A DNA stretch of 64,000 bases from NCBI RefSeq assembly GCF_009557615.1, contig NZ_CP045652.1, positions 2,604,001 to 2,668,000 on the forward strand, read 5' to 3'. The notes under the pieces were generated by a model. It was not told the DNA's origin and did no database searches. It was given only the letters and a program-made list of their open reading frames with translations. The position numbers and the translations under genes are program-made. This document shows, one piece after another, positions 17,952-27,291 of this stretch (the stretch's first letter is position 1; every line of letters starts with the position of its first letter). This stretch comes from Sphingobacteruim zhuxiongii. GTDB lineage: Bacteria > Bacteroidota > Bacteroidia > Sphingobacteriales > Sphingobacteriaceae.

Positions 17952-20900
17952 CTACCAGCCCGGTGCAAAGTTTAATCCAAACGTTCCGAATTTAGAACGC
18001 GTCGGATTGTTTAATTGAATAGCATAGTAAGGCTCTAATATCATTGCTCCAAATAAGTTCACACGAAGCGATACACCAGCACTAAAAACAGGCATACGAA
18101 CATTCTCATCATAGATCTCATAGGGTTGACCATTAACTGTCTGAGTGATCTTATCGGCATCTGTTTTCGTCCATTTAATCACACTGCCATTCTTCCAAGC
18201 AAGACCTCCGTCGATAAAGAAGTTTAGATCTGAGAACAACATCCCCGACGGCAGTACTGCAAGTTTCTCTGGCCCCGTGAAAGGCAAACGCAACTCTAAA
18301 TTCCCAACAACCATCTTCGATCCCGAAAGATCATTAAAGGTCACTGTACTATTAGGGCCAAAACTATTGTTTTCAAAACCTCTTACTAAATAAGGATAAC
18401 CAATATAAATATTATACAACTGATCGGCACCATCACCTACACGCATATAGGAATAAACACGAGCGGCCAATGTGAACGGCTTCATGCGATGATACTTTCT
18501 CAAATCAATATTGATTGCCGTGAAATTAAAAGTCCCGAAATATTGCTCCGCACCTAAACGATAACGATAACCTTGTAGTGGTGCCGCAATACCAAATACC
18601 GCATTATCACCAACAAATCCTGCATTAACTTGATACAAGTTAAACGGATCTAAACGAGCACCTAACAATTGACTCGCTTCATCAGTTGGCACACGCTCTT
18701 TATTCGCATAGTACGATTCATAACCTTGATAATAGCGATCTACACGATATGAGTTATATGAAGCTGCTGCTCCAGTTTCAAAACGATGATGCTTGTTAAA
18801 TGGATATGCTACAAAGGCATCCGCTTGCGTTTGAAAAGAACGAATCAAGTATTGATCCAACACTAACTCCTCACGACCAAGCCCGATATCACGTTGATCA
18901 TACTGATAAAATCCAAAACGATATGGAATATGCGACAAAGATCCACCCCAATTCCAACGCGAACGTTGATTGATATAGGCAACCTGTCCACCAAAATCAT
19001 AAATTTCACCATTAATATTTAGCGCGGCAAAAATCTGATTGTAGCCTAGAATATCCGAAAACATCCCTTGTACACCCGAGGAGATACCAGCTCCATAACG
19101 AGAACCTACTGACATCCCGACACCACTGTTCGCCAAGTAATCAAGTTTAAACTTCGGCTGATATGCTATATTATTAATTTGTGAGTCCGAAATTCTCGAA
19201 TATGCGTTAAAGTTTTGCAAATTGGTATTAACCACATTCACACCACGACTCTGCATTGGCGGCAACATCGCAGCCTCAAAATCGACGGAACCAGCGCTAA
19301 CAGGTTGCGCTTCAAACTCCGTAGCTTTCGCTTTATATACACTGTAGGCGTTATTCTTAAAATAAGAATACACAATTTCATCATTCGCAGAGATACTCAT
19401 CGCCGGAGAATATTCTGTAATCCCTGAAATCCCCGTAAAGAAATCAGTCATTCTTGCCACCTGATTAGATTCAAATGTATAGCGATACATATTTCGATAA
19501 CCATCGCTATTCGACAAGAAATAGATGTCTTTTCCGTCTGCTGAAAAATGAGGGTTTAAATTATTCGCTCCTGGGAACACCTCTAAATTGGTAATCTTTT
19601 TTGTCGCGACTTCCACAAACGCTAAATTCATTGGAATATCCACAGTACGCGAATCCGAATTTAGGGCAACGCGATCCGTACTGAAAACAATATAGCGACC
19701 ATCGCGCGAGAAGCTCGGCTGAAAATCTGAGAACTTATCGTTCATCAATTGGTTTACTACTTTTGTTTGCAGGTTATAGACATATATATCAGAGTGACCA
19801 TTTGCTAAACCTGAGAAAGCAACATGCTCGCCATCTGGAGACCAGGTAATATTCGTAAACTCCGATATCTCACCCATCGCCTCCACCGACAATGTTTTTC
19901 CGGTTTCCACATCGACAACCATCAATTTATTCTTCCCTTCGCTGAATACCGAAAACGCGAATTTCTTACTATCTGGTGAGAAGGTACCGGCTGACTCTAA
20001 GAAACTAAACTCATCGATATCCTTATTGGTAAGCCGACTTCCGAGCTTTCGAATAATCTTACCACTTTCCGCATCAGCCAAAAACAGATCGATACTAAAC
20101 AAATCAAGCTCAGATAAAAAGGCAACATATTTTCCATTCGGAGAAATCGCAGGCGAAACATTCATCCGCCCAGCATTCTTTGTTGTTAGTAGAGGTTGTC
20201 CAATCGGACGTGAAGTCGTATCCTTTCCGGAGTTTTTATAAGAATTCTCCATACTGTTTTTCCACAAGGTCGACATTGTCTGTGCATCATAACCAAACAC
20301 GCGACGAATCCCTTGTTCATAACCATACTTCGCAGTCTCTATAAATAAAGGCATAATAACCGTATCTCCATAAGTGGAGCCCACATAGGACCAAAACGCC
20401 TGTCCAAATCGATAAGGAAAATACCGATTCATCTGTTCTGTCATTTGACCCAATGAAGGAAGATCATTACGCGCATAAGCATCTCGCATCCACATCGAGG
20501 TAAAAGCATCTTTCTTACCAATTGAGAAGTACTCTGCCATACCTTCCACCATCCAAAGTGGAATATTAGCCACATTTTCCAATCGCGTAGAATCTCCACC
20601 TTCGATCAATACACGATACTGAAAGGCATGGACCATCTCGTGACCCAATACATGTCGCGTCTGCTGATTAATCTGCATAATAGGCATGACAACACGTTGC
20701 TTGAACGCTTCCGTCACACCACCTGTCCCCACACTAATCTCCCCATTAATCGCCGTCGTTTGTTGAAATTCCGGATGATTATTATAGAAGATAATCGGGT
20801 TCTTTCTGAAAAATGTATCTTGAAAAACCTGTTGATGCAATTCATACCACACTTCACTCTCCTTGGCCAACCAATTCATCATAGAATCATTCTTCAAGTA

Positions 20901-21074
20901 GTAGTATAGGTTAAAGTGAGGTGTTTCATACACCTTGAAATCCAATTTCTTATAACGCATTTTGTTTTGCCCGAAATATTGCGCATTTGCCAACTGAGGT
21001 AGGAAACCTAAGGTTAGCAAAAAACCAATGGCACAAACAAAAAGCCTAGATAAGCGAATCTGGTTAAATTTCAT
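17952..21074 (-). CDS. Metallopeptidase-like / beta-propeller / outer-membrane barrel protein
   Basis: A large exported protein of 1040 residues, signal peptide 1-31 (QLANAQ). Three parts follow. About 40-280 is a zinc-peptidase-like domain with HEMVH at 145-149 and downstream LWMVEGMAEYF, the gluzincin pattern of the peptidase MA group. About 295-600 is a TolB/PD40 beta-propeller with repeated units such as ISPNGKYVAFLSE, FSPDSKKFAFSV and WSPDGEHVAFSG. About 640-1040 is an outer-membrane beta-barrel of the BamA/surface-antigen type, with a closing strand FGTFGLNFAPGW. The predicted site is the outer membrane with the propeller and peptidase on one face. Substrate unknown. Monocistronic; the penicillin-binding protein gene lies upstream on the same strand. 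Confidence 0.85.
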   Translation of the reverse strand: MKFNQIRLSRLFVCAIGFLLTLGFLPQLANAQYFGQNKMRYKKLDFKVYETPHFNLYYYLKNDSMMNWLAKESEVWYELHQQVFQDTFFRKNPIIFYNNHPEFQQTTAINGEISVGTGGVTEAFKQRVVMPIMQINQQTRHVLGHEMVHAFQYRVLIEGGDSTRLENVANIPLWMVEGMAEYFSIGKKDAFTSMWMRDAYARNDLPSLGQMTEQMNRYFPYRFGQAFWSYVGSTYGDTVIMPLFIETAKYGYEQGIRRVFGYDAQTMSTLWKNSMENSYKNSGKDTTSRPIGQPLLTTKNAGRMNVSPAISPNGKYVAFLSELDLFSIDLFLADAESGKIIRKLGSRLTNKDIDEFSFLESAGTFSPDSKKFAFSVFSEGKNKLMVVDVETGKTLSVEAMGEISEFTNITWSPDGEHVAFSGLANGHSDIYVYNLQTKVVNQLMNDKFSDFQPSFSRDGRYIVFSTDRVALNSDSRTVDIPMNLAFVEVATKKITNLEVFPGANNLNPHFSADGKDIYFLSNSDGYRNMYRYTFESNQVARMTDFFTGISGITEYSPAMSISANDEIVYSYFKNNAYSVYKAKATEFEAQPVSAGSVDFEAAMLPPMQSRGVNVVNTNLQNFNAYSRISDSQINNIAYQPKFKLDYLANSGVGMSVGSRYGAGISSGVQGMFSDILGYNQIFAALNINGEIYDFGGQVAYINQRSRWNWGGSLSHIPYRFGFYQYDQRDIGLGREELVLDQYLIRSFQTQADAFVAYPFNKHHRFETGAAASYNSYRVDRYYQGYESYYANKERVPTDEASQLLGARLDPFNLYQVNAGFVGDNAVFGIAAPLQGYRYRLGAEQYFGTFNFTAINIDLRKYHRMKPFTLAARVYSYMRVGDGADQLYNIYIGYPYLVRGFENNSFGPNSTVTFNDLSGSKMVVGNLELRLPFTGPEKLAVLPSGMLFSDLNFFIDGGLAWKNGSVIKWTKTDADKITQTVNGQPYEIYDENVRMPVFSAGVSLRVNLFGAMILEPYYAIQLNNPTRSKFGTFGLNFAPGW

Positions 21075-21125
21075 AAAGTTAGAATTAGCACTATAAAAGT
21101 AAATATTTCAGCTAGTATTTTCTAA

Positions 21126-23450
21126 TTACTCCTGTCCTTCTTCTTGTCCCTCTATTTCTCTTAAAATCTCTGGTAAGGTCAATGCAGGAACTTCAGCATC
21201 TCCCTCCGCGGAATCCGAACTTGTGGTATCACGCGTAGAGCGAACACGAGGTCCCGGACAATTGTATGTTTTTTTAATCTCAACCGTTGGATCAGGAAAC
21301 TTCCCTGTCGTCACCCCTAATTCAGGGTGTTTGTACAACTCTTCCATATACACCGCAAAAATCGGAAGCGCTGTCTTCGAGCCCTCTCCCGTTGCGGAAC
21401 TATTAAAATGAATACTCTGTTCATCACAACCAACCCAAACGCCCGTTACTAGATCCTTGGTAACACCCATGTACCAACCATCAACATAATCGGACGAAGT
21501 ACCGGTTTTTCCACCAATCTGATTGTCATTTTCAAATAAATCCCACTCCCATAGCGCCTGTGAAGTACCACCAGATTCCTCAATCGTCCCACGAAGCATA
21601 TAACCCATCAACCAAGCATTCTCCGGACTGATTACTTGCTTTTGCTCGGATTTAAACTCTGCTAAAACCTTACCATCCTTATCTTCAATACGCTTCACTA
21701 ACAGCGGCTCCGTTTTCTTCCCAGCATTCATAAACGTGCTGTAAGCGCGAACCATCTCGAATACAGAAACTTCATTAGACCCCAAACCTACCGAAGGGAC
21801 AGATTCTAACTTACTCTCAATACCACATGTATGCGCCATTTTAACCACATTATCCCATCCCACATCTTGCGTAACTTGAGCAGTAACTGAATTTAAAGAA
21901 CGAGCTAAAGCATGTCTTAGCGACAGCTCACTATAAGAAAAATTCCAATCCGCATTTTTAGGCTCCCAAACCTCATTTTCTCCCTTATTATTTACAAACT
22001 CAATCTTAACCGGTTTGTCCGTATATTTATCACAAGGTGTTTTTCCCGCCTCTAAAGCAGTCACATAAGCAAAAGGCTTAAAGGTTGATCCAGGTTGACG
22101 TTTCGATTGATTAACATGATCAAACTTATAAAAATCATGGTTTATACCTCCTACCCAAACTTTAATCTCCCCGGAATAAGGGTTCATCGACATCATACCG
22201 GTATTCAGCATCGCAATGTAATGTTTCAAAGAATCCATCGTAGAATATTCTACTTTCTCCATCCCATCCCAAGTAAACACTTCCATTTCCTTCTTCTTGT
22301 TCAACTCCTCGAACACCTTGGTATCGTCTTTATACTTCTCTTTTAAATAAGCAAAAACCGGAAGCTTCTTCGCCTGATCTTCCAAGAAATTTGGAATAAC
22401 ATTACCTTCTTTATCGCGCCATGGCTCTTGACCAGACCAAACATTGTTTAAACGACGTTGTAGATCACGCATTTTTTCAGAAACTGCGGTCTCCGCAATT
22501 TTTTGCATCCGCGAGTCAATCGTCGTGTAAATTTTTAGTCCAGATGTGTATATATCAATTTCATTTTCAGTCGCCCATTTCTCTAACCACTTTTCAACGG
22601 CAGTACGTAAATAGGAATCATTAGAACTACGAACTTCTTTATTGTTTAAATTTAAGCCAAGGGAATCCTTCGACAGCGACTTTACTTCCTCGGCTTTCAA
22701 ATATCCTTCCTTCTGCATCTGTCCTAAAACTACATTTCTACGGGTCAGCGCATTTTTAGGATTACGAATCGGGTTATAAAGCGTTGTTCCTTTCAGCATC
22801 CCAACCAAGACAGCCGCTTCGTTAACCGTAATCTCAGACGGTAATTTATCAAAATAACGTACAGAAGCCGATTTAATCCCGTAGGCATTATTGCTAAAGG
22901 AAACCGTATTCAAGTACATCGTAATAATCTCTTGCTTACTATATTTATTTTCCAGCTTAAAAGCCGTCATCCACTCCTTGTATTTCGTCACCAAAAGTCC
23001 TAATCCCGGTACTTTACCCAGTGAACCCTGCGAATCTTGATAGCGGGTACGGTATAGATTCTTTGCTAATTGCTGGGTAATCGTACTTGCACCACGATCG
23101 CTACCTCCAAAAGTTGACAACAAACCACCAAACAAGCCGATTACATCTACACCATTATGTTTGTAAAAACGAACATCTTCTGTAGCAATCAATGCGTTTA
23201 TGATATTAGGAGAAATACTATCGAAAGGAACGGGATCACGATCTTGCTTGTAATAACGACCGATCAAAACGGAGTCAGCAGTATACAGCTCTGAGGAAAT
23301 ATTTAAGCTGGGCAACAAAATCTCTTTCTTGGTAGGCGATGCACCAAACAAGCCCAGAAAGTTGATTTGTACTGCACAAGTGAATAAAATAACAAAATAG
23401 ATAGCTATCAGTGCAATACGCAAGAATTTGTTTTTGACCCGTCTAAACAT
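21126..23450 (-). CDS. mrcA: Bifunctional penicillin-binding protein 1A-like
   Basis: Membrane-anchored peptidoglycan synthase of 774 residues combining glycosyltransferase and transpeptidase. One N-terminal helix (about 10-33) precedes the GT51 domain (about 60-230): IATEDVRFYKHNGVD carries the catalytic Glu and RGASTITQQLAKNLY the second motif. The transpeptidase domain (about 410-700) shows SxxK in KRQPGSTFKPF, SxN in ARSLNSV and KTG in GGKTGTSSDYVDGW. The C-terminal tail is acidic (DSAEGDAEVPALTLPEI). Length is typical. The start lies 228 bp from rpoN, which is divergent. Confidence 0.96.
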   Translation of the reverse strand: MFRRVKNKFLRIALIAIYFVILFTCAVQINFLGLFGASPTKKEILLPSLNISSELYTADSVLIGRYYKQDRDPVPFDSISPNIINALIATEDVRFYKHNGVDVIGLFGGLLSTFGGSDRGASTITQQLAKNLYRTRYQDSQGSLGKVPGLGLLVTKYKEWMTAFKLENKYSKQEIITMYLNTVSFSNNAYGIKSASVRYFDKLPSEITVNEAAVLVGMLKGTTLYNPIRNPKNALTRRNVVLGQMQKEGYLKAEEVKSLSKDSLGLNLNNKEVRSSNDSYLRTAVEKWLEKWATENEIDIYTSGLKIYTTIDSRMQKIAETAVSEKMRDLQRRLNNVWSGQEPWRDKEGNVIPNFLEDQAKKLPVFAYLKEKYKDDTKVFEELNKKKEMEVFTWDGMEKVEYSTMDSLKHYIAMLNTGMMSMNPYSGEIKVWVGGINHDFYKFDHVNQSKRQPGSTFKPFAYVTALEAGKTPCDKYTDKPVKIEFVNNKGENEVWEPKNADWNFSYSELSLRHALARSLNSVTAQVTQDVGWDNVVKMAHTCGIESKLESVPSVGLGSNEVSVFEMVRAYSTFMNAGKKTEPLLVKRIEDKDGKVLAEFKSEQKQVISPENAWLMGYMLRGTIEESGGTSQALWEWDLFENDNQIGGKTGTSSDYVDGWYMGVTKDLVTGVWVGCDEQSIHFNSSATGEGSKTALPIFAVYMEELYKHPELGVTTGKFPDPTVEIKKTYNCPGPRVRSTRDTTSSDSAEGDAEVPALTLPEILREIEGQEEGQE

Positions 23451-23678
23451 GAGGTAAATATGAGCAAAACTTTGGAAAAAACTGTATTAAAACGCTTAAA
23501 AATGTACTTAGGTCTAAAAATTAACGAATTTTAACAATTCGCTTTTGGAAGCACTTTTCTCCTTGTGTATGAAGTCTTCAGGCCGCAAAAATTATACCTA
23601 AATTGAAATTTGCTAAGGAATATATTGATCTTCATTAAATAATATTCGCTATTTTTACGATGATTTATAATCGGGGAC

Positions 23679-25142
23679 ATGTTAAGACAAACACTACAGC
23701 AGAAATTACTACAAAAATTATCGCCTCAGCAGATCCAATTTATCAAGCTTCTTCAAGTGCCTACAGTATCATTAGATGCACGCATTAAAGAAGAGCTCGA
23801 AGAAAACCCTGCATTAGAAGACGGCAGTTTAGCTAATATGAACGATCCTGTTGAGGAATACCCTGACAAGGATCCCGATGACGATTTCAACTCCGATGAA
23901 AACACCTACGAAGACGAGTTCAGCGTAGATGAATATATTCAAGAAGACGACTATAAAGACTATGGATCAGGCTATGATTCAGATGATGACGATAACAAAA
24001 AGGAAATGCCTATTGCTATCCAAGATTCATTCTTTGAAAATCTTCAAAATCAACTTGACCTACTTGCCCTTTCCAATAAAGACTATTTAATAGGACAACA
24101 AATAATCGGTAGTCTAGACGACGATGGTTATCTTCGACGCCCTATCCCCTCACTAATCGATGATTTAGCCTTCTCTCAAAATATTATTGTAGAAGAGAAA
24201 GACGTCGAAGAGATGCTTAAGGTTATCCAAGAATTCGACCCCGCAGGTATTGGTGCGCGGAGCCTGCAAGAATGCTTAGCGATACAGCTTCGCAAAAAAG
24301 ATCAGGAAAACTCCACGATTCAAAAGGCAATGCAAGTTGTCGAAAACTACTTGGATGAGTTTACCAAAAAGCACTACGATAAAATTGAAAAACAACTGGG
24401 CGTTAATTCGGAAGAATTGAAGGATATTGTCAATGAAATATTGAAACTAAATCCTAAGCCTGGAGATTCTGGCGCTGTTGCTGGAAAACAACTGCATATT
24501 ATTCCCGATTTTCATATTAGTAACAACGACGGCGTACTCCATTTAACCTTAAATGGTAGAAATGCACCCGAACTTCGCGTATCTCGCTCCTACCAAGAAA
24601 TGTTTGAGCACTATGAAAAAGCAGAGAAAAACGACAAAAAAATGCGTGAGGCTGTACAATTTGTAAAACAGAAATTAGACTCCGCAAAGTGGTTTATCGA
24701 TGCCATCAAACAAAGACAACAGACTTTGTTGAAAACGATGAACGCCATTATGGAATACCAATACGAGTATTTCTTAACTGGTGACGACCGTATGCTTAAG
24801 CCTATGATTCTAAAAGACATAGCTGACCGTATTGAAATGGATATATCAACTGTTTCCCGTGTCGCAAACTCCAAATATGTACAAACAGAGTTCGGTACTT
24901 TTCTTTTAAAATCGTTCTTCTCCGAAGCTATTCAAACTGAATCAGGCGAAGAAGTATCAAACAAAGAAGTCAAGAAAATTCTTGAAGAATGTATCGCGAA
25001 CGAAGACAAAAGAAAACCTCTTGCCGACGAAAAATTAACCGATATTCTAAAAGAAAAAGGATATTCAATCGCTAGACGTACCGTAGCAAAATACCGCGAA
25101 GCAATGAATATACCGGTAGCAAGGTTGAGAAAAGAACTGTAG
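23679..25142 (+). CDS. rpoN: RNA polymerase sigma-54 factor
   Basis: Alternative sigma factor that needs AAA+ enhancer-binding activators. The 487 residues show region I (LRQTLQQKLLQKLSPQQIQF, about 2-21, then EELEENPALE), a strongly acidic region II (about 50-110, Asp/Glu-rich), the core-binding domain, and the DNA-binding part with the HTH ISTVSRVANSKYVQT. The diagnostic RpoN box ARRTVAKYRE lies near residues 467-476. The acidic region II is long, as usual in Bacteroidetes. Single gene; a TATTTTTA element about 25 bp before the start may be its promoter. Confidence 0.98.
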   Translation: MLRQTLQQKLLQKLSPQQIQFIKLLQVPTVSLDARIKEELEENPALEDGSLANMNDPVEEYPDKDPDDDFNSDENTYEDEFSVDEYIQEDDYKDYGSGYDSDDDDNKKEMPIAIQDSFFENLQNQLDLLALSNKDYLIGQQIIGSLDDDGYLRRPIPSLIDDLAFSQNIIVEEKDVEEMLKVIQEFDPAGIGARSLQECLAIQLRKKDQENSTIQKAMQVVENYLDEFTKKHYDKIEKQLGVNSEELKDIVNEILKLNPKPGDSGAVAGKQLHIIPDFHISNNDGVLHLTLNGRNAPELRVSRSYQEMFEHYEKAEKNDKKMREAVQFVKQKLDSAKWFIDAIKQRQQTLLKTMNAIMEYQYEYFLTGDDRMLKPMILKDIADRIEMDISTVSRVANSKYVQTEFGTFLLKSFFSEAIQTESGEEVSNKEVKKILEECIANEDKRKPLADEKLTDILKEKGYSIARRTVAKYREAMNIPVARLRKEL

Positions 25143-25149
25143 AGAATTT

Positions 25150-25260
25150 AGTAGGTAGTATTTAGTAGTTAGTAGTTAGAGCTTTGAAAGACGTTCTAAA
25201 GCCTATTAGGTTGACGATTACGAGAGTAGACTACCAGATTCTGATGGTATATTGGTATAT
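25150..25260. repeat. TTAGTAG short repeats with small hairpins
   Basis: Several TTAGTAG/TAGTTAG units (about 25150-25180) follow the rpoN stop codon, then a GCTTT/AAAGC hairpin (about 25181-25202). They look like a decayed relative of the TTAGA-arm repeats found at 25920 and 49974. The remaining DNA up to 25469 is AT-rich and holds no gene that I can see. Confidence 0.5.
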
Positions 25261-25469
25261 ACTAATGTTTTTTACTTATTCTTTTCAAGCACCTAAGTCT
25301 AATTTTATCTCCAAAATTTATCTACTTCTTAGCATAAATTTACTTGTCTAATTTTTATTTCCATCAAACACATCCCCTATTGCAATCACTTTCATTTTTT
25401 TTAACACGCTTATTCATAATGTTTTAACATAAAAACAGAATTGATCTCAGCAAAAAAATGAAATAAAAT

Positions 25470-25501
25470 TTGGAAATAAAAAATAAAATCTACTAACTTT
25501 G
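25470..25501 (+). promoter_or_regulatory. Bacteroidetes-type promoter for the candidate RNA
   Basis: TAACTTTG at 25494-25501 matches the -7 consensus TAnnTTTG, with TTG at 25470-25472 as a -33 element 21 bases away. The predicted transcription start is at about 25506-25508, exactly where the RNA's closing stem begins. Confidence 0.7.
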
Positions 25502-25505
25502 TAGA

Positions 25506-25620
25506 GTATTCAGAATTGCGATAGCAATACCAACCGAGTGAAGACACCGCGGTGGTAAAACAATACGGGTATTATGCCAAAATAAACGCGATACGCCTTT
25601 ATTTCACCCTTTCTGAATGC
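25506..25620 (+). ncRNA. Candidate structured RNA (5' leader or small RNA)
   Basis: About 115 nt fold into a multi-branched structure. The closing stem is GTATTCAGAA (25506-25515) with TTCTGAATGC (25611-25620): 10 continuous pairs, including one G-U. Inside lie TTGC-GATA-GCAA (25516-25527, a GNRA-type loop); ACC/ACCG (25529-25536, one-base bulge) pairing with CGGTGGT (25550-25556) around a 13-base loop; the palindrome AATACGGGTATT (25562-25573); and AAATAAA/GCG (25580-25590) pairing with CGC/TTTATTT (25594-25604). It begins at the predicted transcription start and ends about 32 nt before the next gene. It could be a cis-acting leader or a free small RNA. I cannot match it with confidence to a known class; Flavo-1, a Bacteroidetes RNA motif, is one to test. 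Confidence 0.6.
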
Positions 25621-25652
25621 AATTATGGTTCAACATTTTAAATCTTAATTGT

Positions 25653-25910
25653 ATGTCAAACACAAAATCATTACAACAACATTTAGCCGAGCAGTTTCAT
25701 CACTACTCTACACAAGAACTTGTCGTTCTAAACAATGACATTGTCGAATCGTATTGGGGACAAAGTAAATCTGCTTTCCGATCAGCTTTATTATCCGCAC
25801 TATCTAGACGCGGGATAGACCTCTCCGCAATTATTTCCAAAGAAGACGGGATTACCCTTATTCAGCGAGTTGCTGTAAAATTGGAGGAAAATAGGTTAAT
25901 TGTGGTCTAG
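25653..25910 (+). CDS. Small protein of unknown function
   Basis: I do not recognise a family. From ATG 25653 the product is 85 residues, soluble and mixed alpha/beta by composition, beginning MSNTKSLQQHLAEQFHHYST and containing SYWGQSKSAFRSALLSALSR. It has no signal peptide and no membrane segment. An in-frame ATG at 25617 lies inside the closing stem of the candidate RNA and is less likely. Codon use resembles the neighbours, supporting a real gene. Its function may be read through whatever the upstream RNA senses, if that RNA is a leader. Confidence 0.65.
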   Translation: MSNTKSLQQHLAEQFHHYSTQELVVLNNDIVESYWGQSKSAFRSALLSALSRRGIDLSAIISKEDGITLIQRVAVKLEENRLIVV

Positions 25911-26116
25911 ATGTTAGACATTAGATTTTAGACATTAGATGTTAGATATAAGACGTTAAATATTAGAGTCCAGGTTGAAAAATTTGAAAAATGCTATAAC
26001 TATTCGGCCAACATCATGGTTGTCGCAATTCTGCTTTATCGCTGGATTCTCAAAACTTTAAAGTCTAATATCTAAAATCTAATGTCTTATCTAATATCTA
26101 ATGTCTAATATCTAAC
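25911..26116. repeat. Palindromic TTAGA-arm repeat element
   Basis: The left arm (about 25911-25972) is made of TTAGA(C/T)(A/G)TTAGA-like units. The right arm (about 26056-26116) carries the complementary TCTAA units, such as TCTAATGTCTTATCTAATATC. The core between them has its own inverted ends, AGTCCAG near 25968 and CTGGATTC near 26042. The whole can fold as one long hairpin between the convergent small unknown gene and the DUF2891 gene. The same arm sequence, with a different core, occurs at 49974-50400. Confidence 0.75.
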
Positions 26117-26119
26117 ACT

Positions 26120-27217
26120 TCACTCCCCTTCACTCAAAGCGTATAAAGCGAAGGTTCCTAACCAATGGGAACCCATATAGTCATCTTTAGCAGATATATT
26201 GCCAATGGAATACGCGATATGTTTCTCTGCGAGGAGACGTAATTGTTGGAGTTCGGGAACCTGTTTTGCAATTCCATAAAAGCATGCTGCACGGCTGTAA
26301 TTTAAACCATCGAGATGTATAAGCTTTCCATCCGTTCTATCTTTCACAGCTGCAGGCTCCAGCTTGAAGTTTTTATCGAATAAAACAGGCATAAAGGTTT
26401 CTAACCAAGCATTATACTCTTGCTTGTCCATGAGTTTACTCATTAAGAATGCCTCCTCCAAGCAAGGGGATAAGAAATCATTACCACTAGGTTCATAGGC
26501 AAGATTACAATTTATATCCTGCTTAAAATATCGAAGGCCATGCTCTTTAATTGCCGCTTCGAAGGACTTATCCCCCACTGTTCTCGCATAATCGAGCGAA
26601 AGTGAAAGACCAAATGCTGTGTTATCATGCTGTCCTGTCCGAATAGGATAAAGCTGCTTAGGAAGATATACTTTAAAACGAGTCACAAGAAGATCTACCA
26701 AAGGCTGTAATGCAGCTTGCCAACGCTTTGCATCGGGATCATTCCATGTGTACAATTCTTCTTGCAATTTAAATAACCATGCCCATCCATAAGTTCGCTC
26801 GAAGGCTAAATTATGTTCATTCTCGAAAAAAGCCTTTTCAATCGCAACATTTTCCGGAGTGATATGTGTATTTAAAACTTGACGGACTTCCCCATTTGCA
26901 TCAAGCTCAGGAAATTGCTTCATTAACTTGACGATAGACCAATAACCATGCATTGAAGAATGCCAATCGTAGCAACCATAGAACACAGGACGTAAGGCCT
27001 TGGGTGTTTTTAGATCGGCAGCGGACCCAATCGTTTGCCCCAATTTGTTTGGATATTCAACCTGTAAACAGTGTGTTGGTAACGCAAAAATATCCTTGGC
27101 TAAAGTAGCGGTAAGGTGAGTTTGTTCGGTCTCAATTTCCTCTTTCTGTTCGCTTTTCGGTTGACATGAAATAAACAATCCAGTCAACAAGAGTGACCCT
27201 ATAAGTGATTTAAGCAT
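26120..27217 (-). CDS. DUF2891 family lipoprotein
   Basis: A protein of 365 residues with a lipoprotein signal peptide (MLKSLIGSLLLTGLFISC, Cys18 as lipid anchor). The remainder matches the DUF2891 family, with CYDWHSSMHGYW, RTYGWAWLFKLQEEL and GQHDNTAFGLSLSLDYA as recognisable blocks. The alternating helical pattern with conserved Trp/His suggests an alpha/alpha-barrel like those of sugar-processing enzymes, but no activity is established from sequence. It ends 3 bp from the palindromic repeat. Monocistronic. Confidence 0.85.
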   Translation of the reverse strand: MLKSLIGSLLLTGLFISCQPKSEQKEEIETEQTHLTATLAKDIFALPTHCLQVEYPNKLGQTIGSAADLKTPKALRPVFYGCYDWHSSMHGYWSIVKLMKQFPELDANGEVRQVLNTHITPENVAIEKAFFENEHNLAFERTYGWAWLFKLQEELYTWNDPDAKRWQAALQPLVDLLVTRFKVYLPKQLYPIRTGQHDNTAFGLSLSLDYARTVGDKSFEAAIKEHGLRYFKQDINCNLAYEPSGNDFLSPCLEEAFLMSKLMDKQEYNAWLETFMPVLFDKNFKLEPAAVKDRTDGKLIHLDGLNYSRAACFYGIAKQVPELQQLRLLAEKHIAYSIGNISAKDDYMGSHWLGTFALYALSEGE

Positions 27218-27291
27218 CCGTTTTTAATTTGGCTTTATATTTGAGTTATCAGCAGTAAATTTATAATAATTATAACAAAATAAACCAAAAG

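Noticed and set aside
25505..25620. tRNA or TPP/cobalamin/SAM riboswitch
   Set aside because: No acceptor stem with CCA context or T-loop consensus, and the conserved cores of these riboswitches are not found. The structure remains unassigned.
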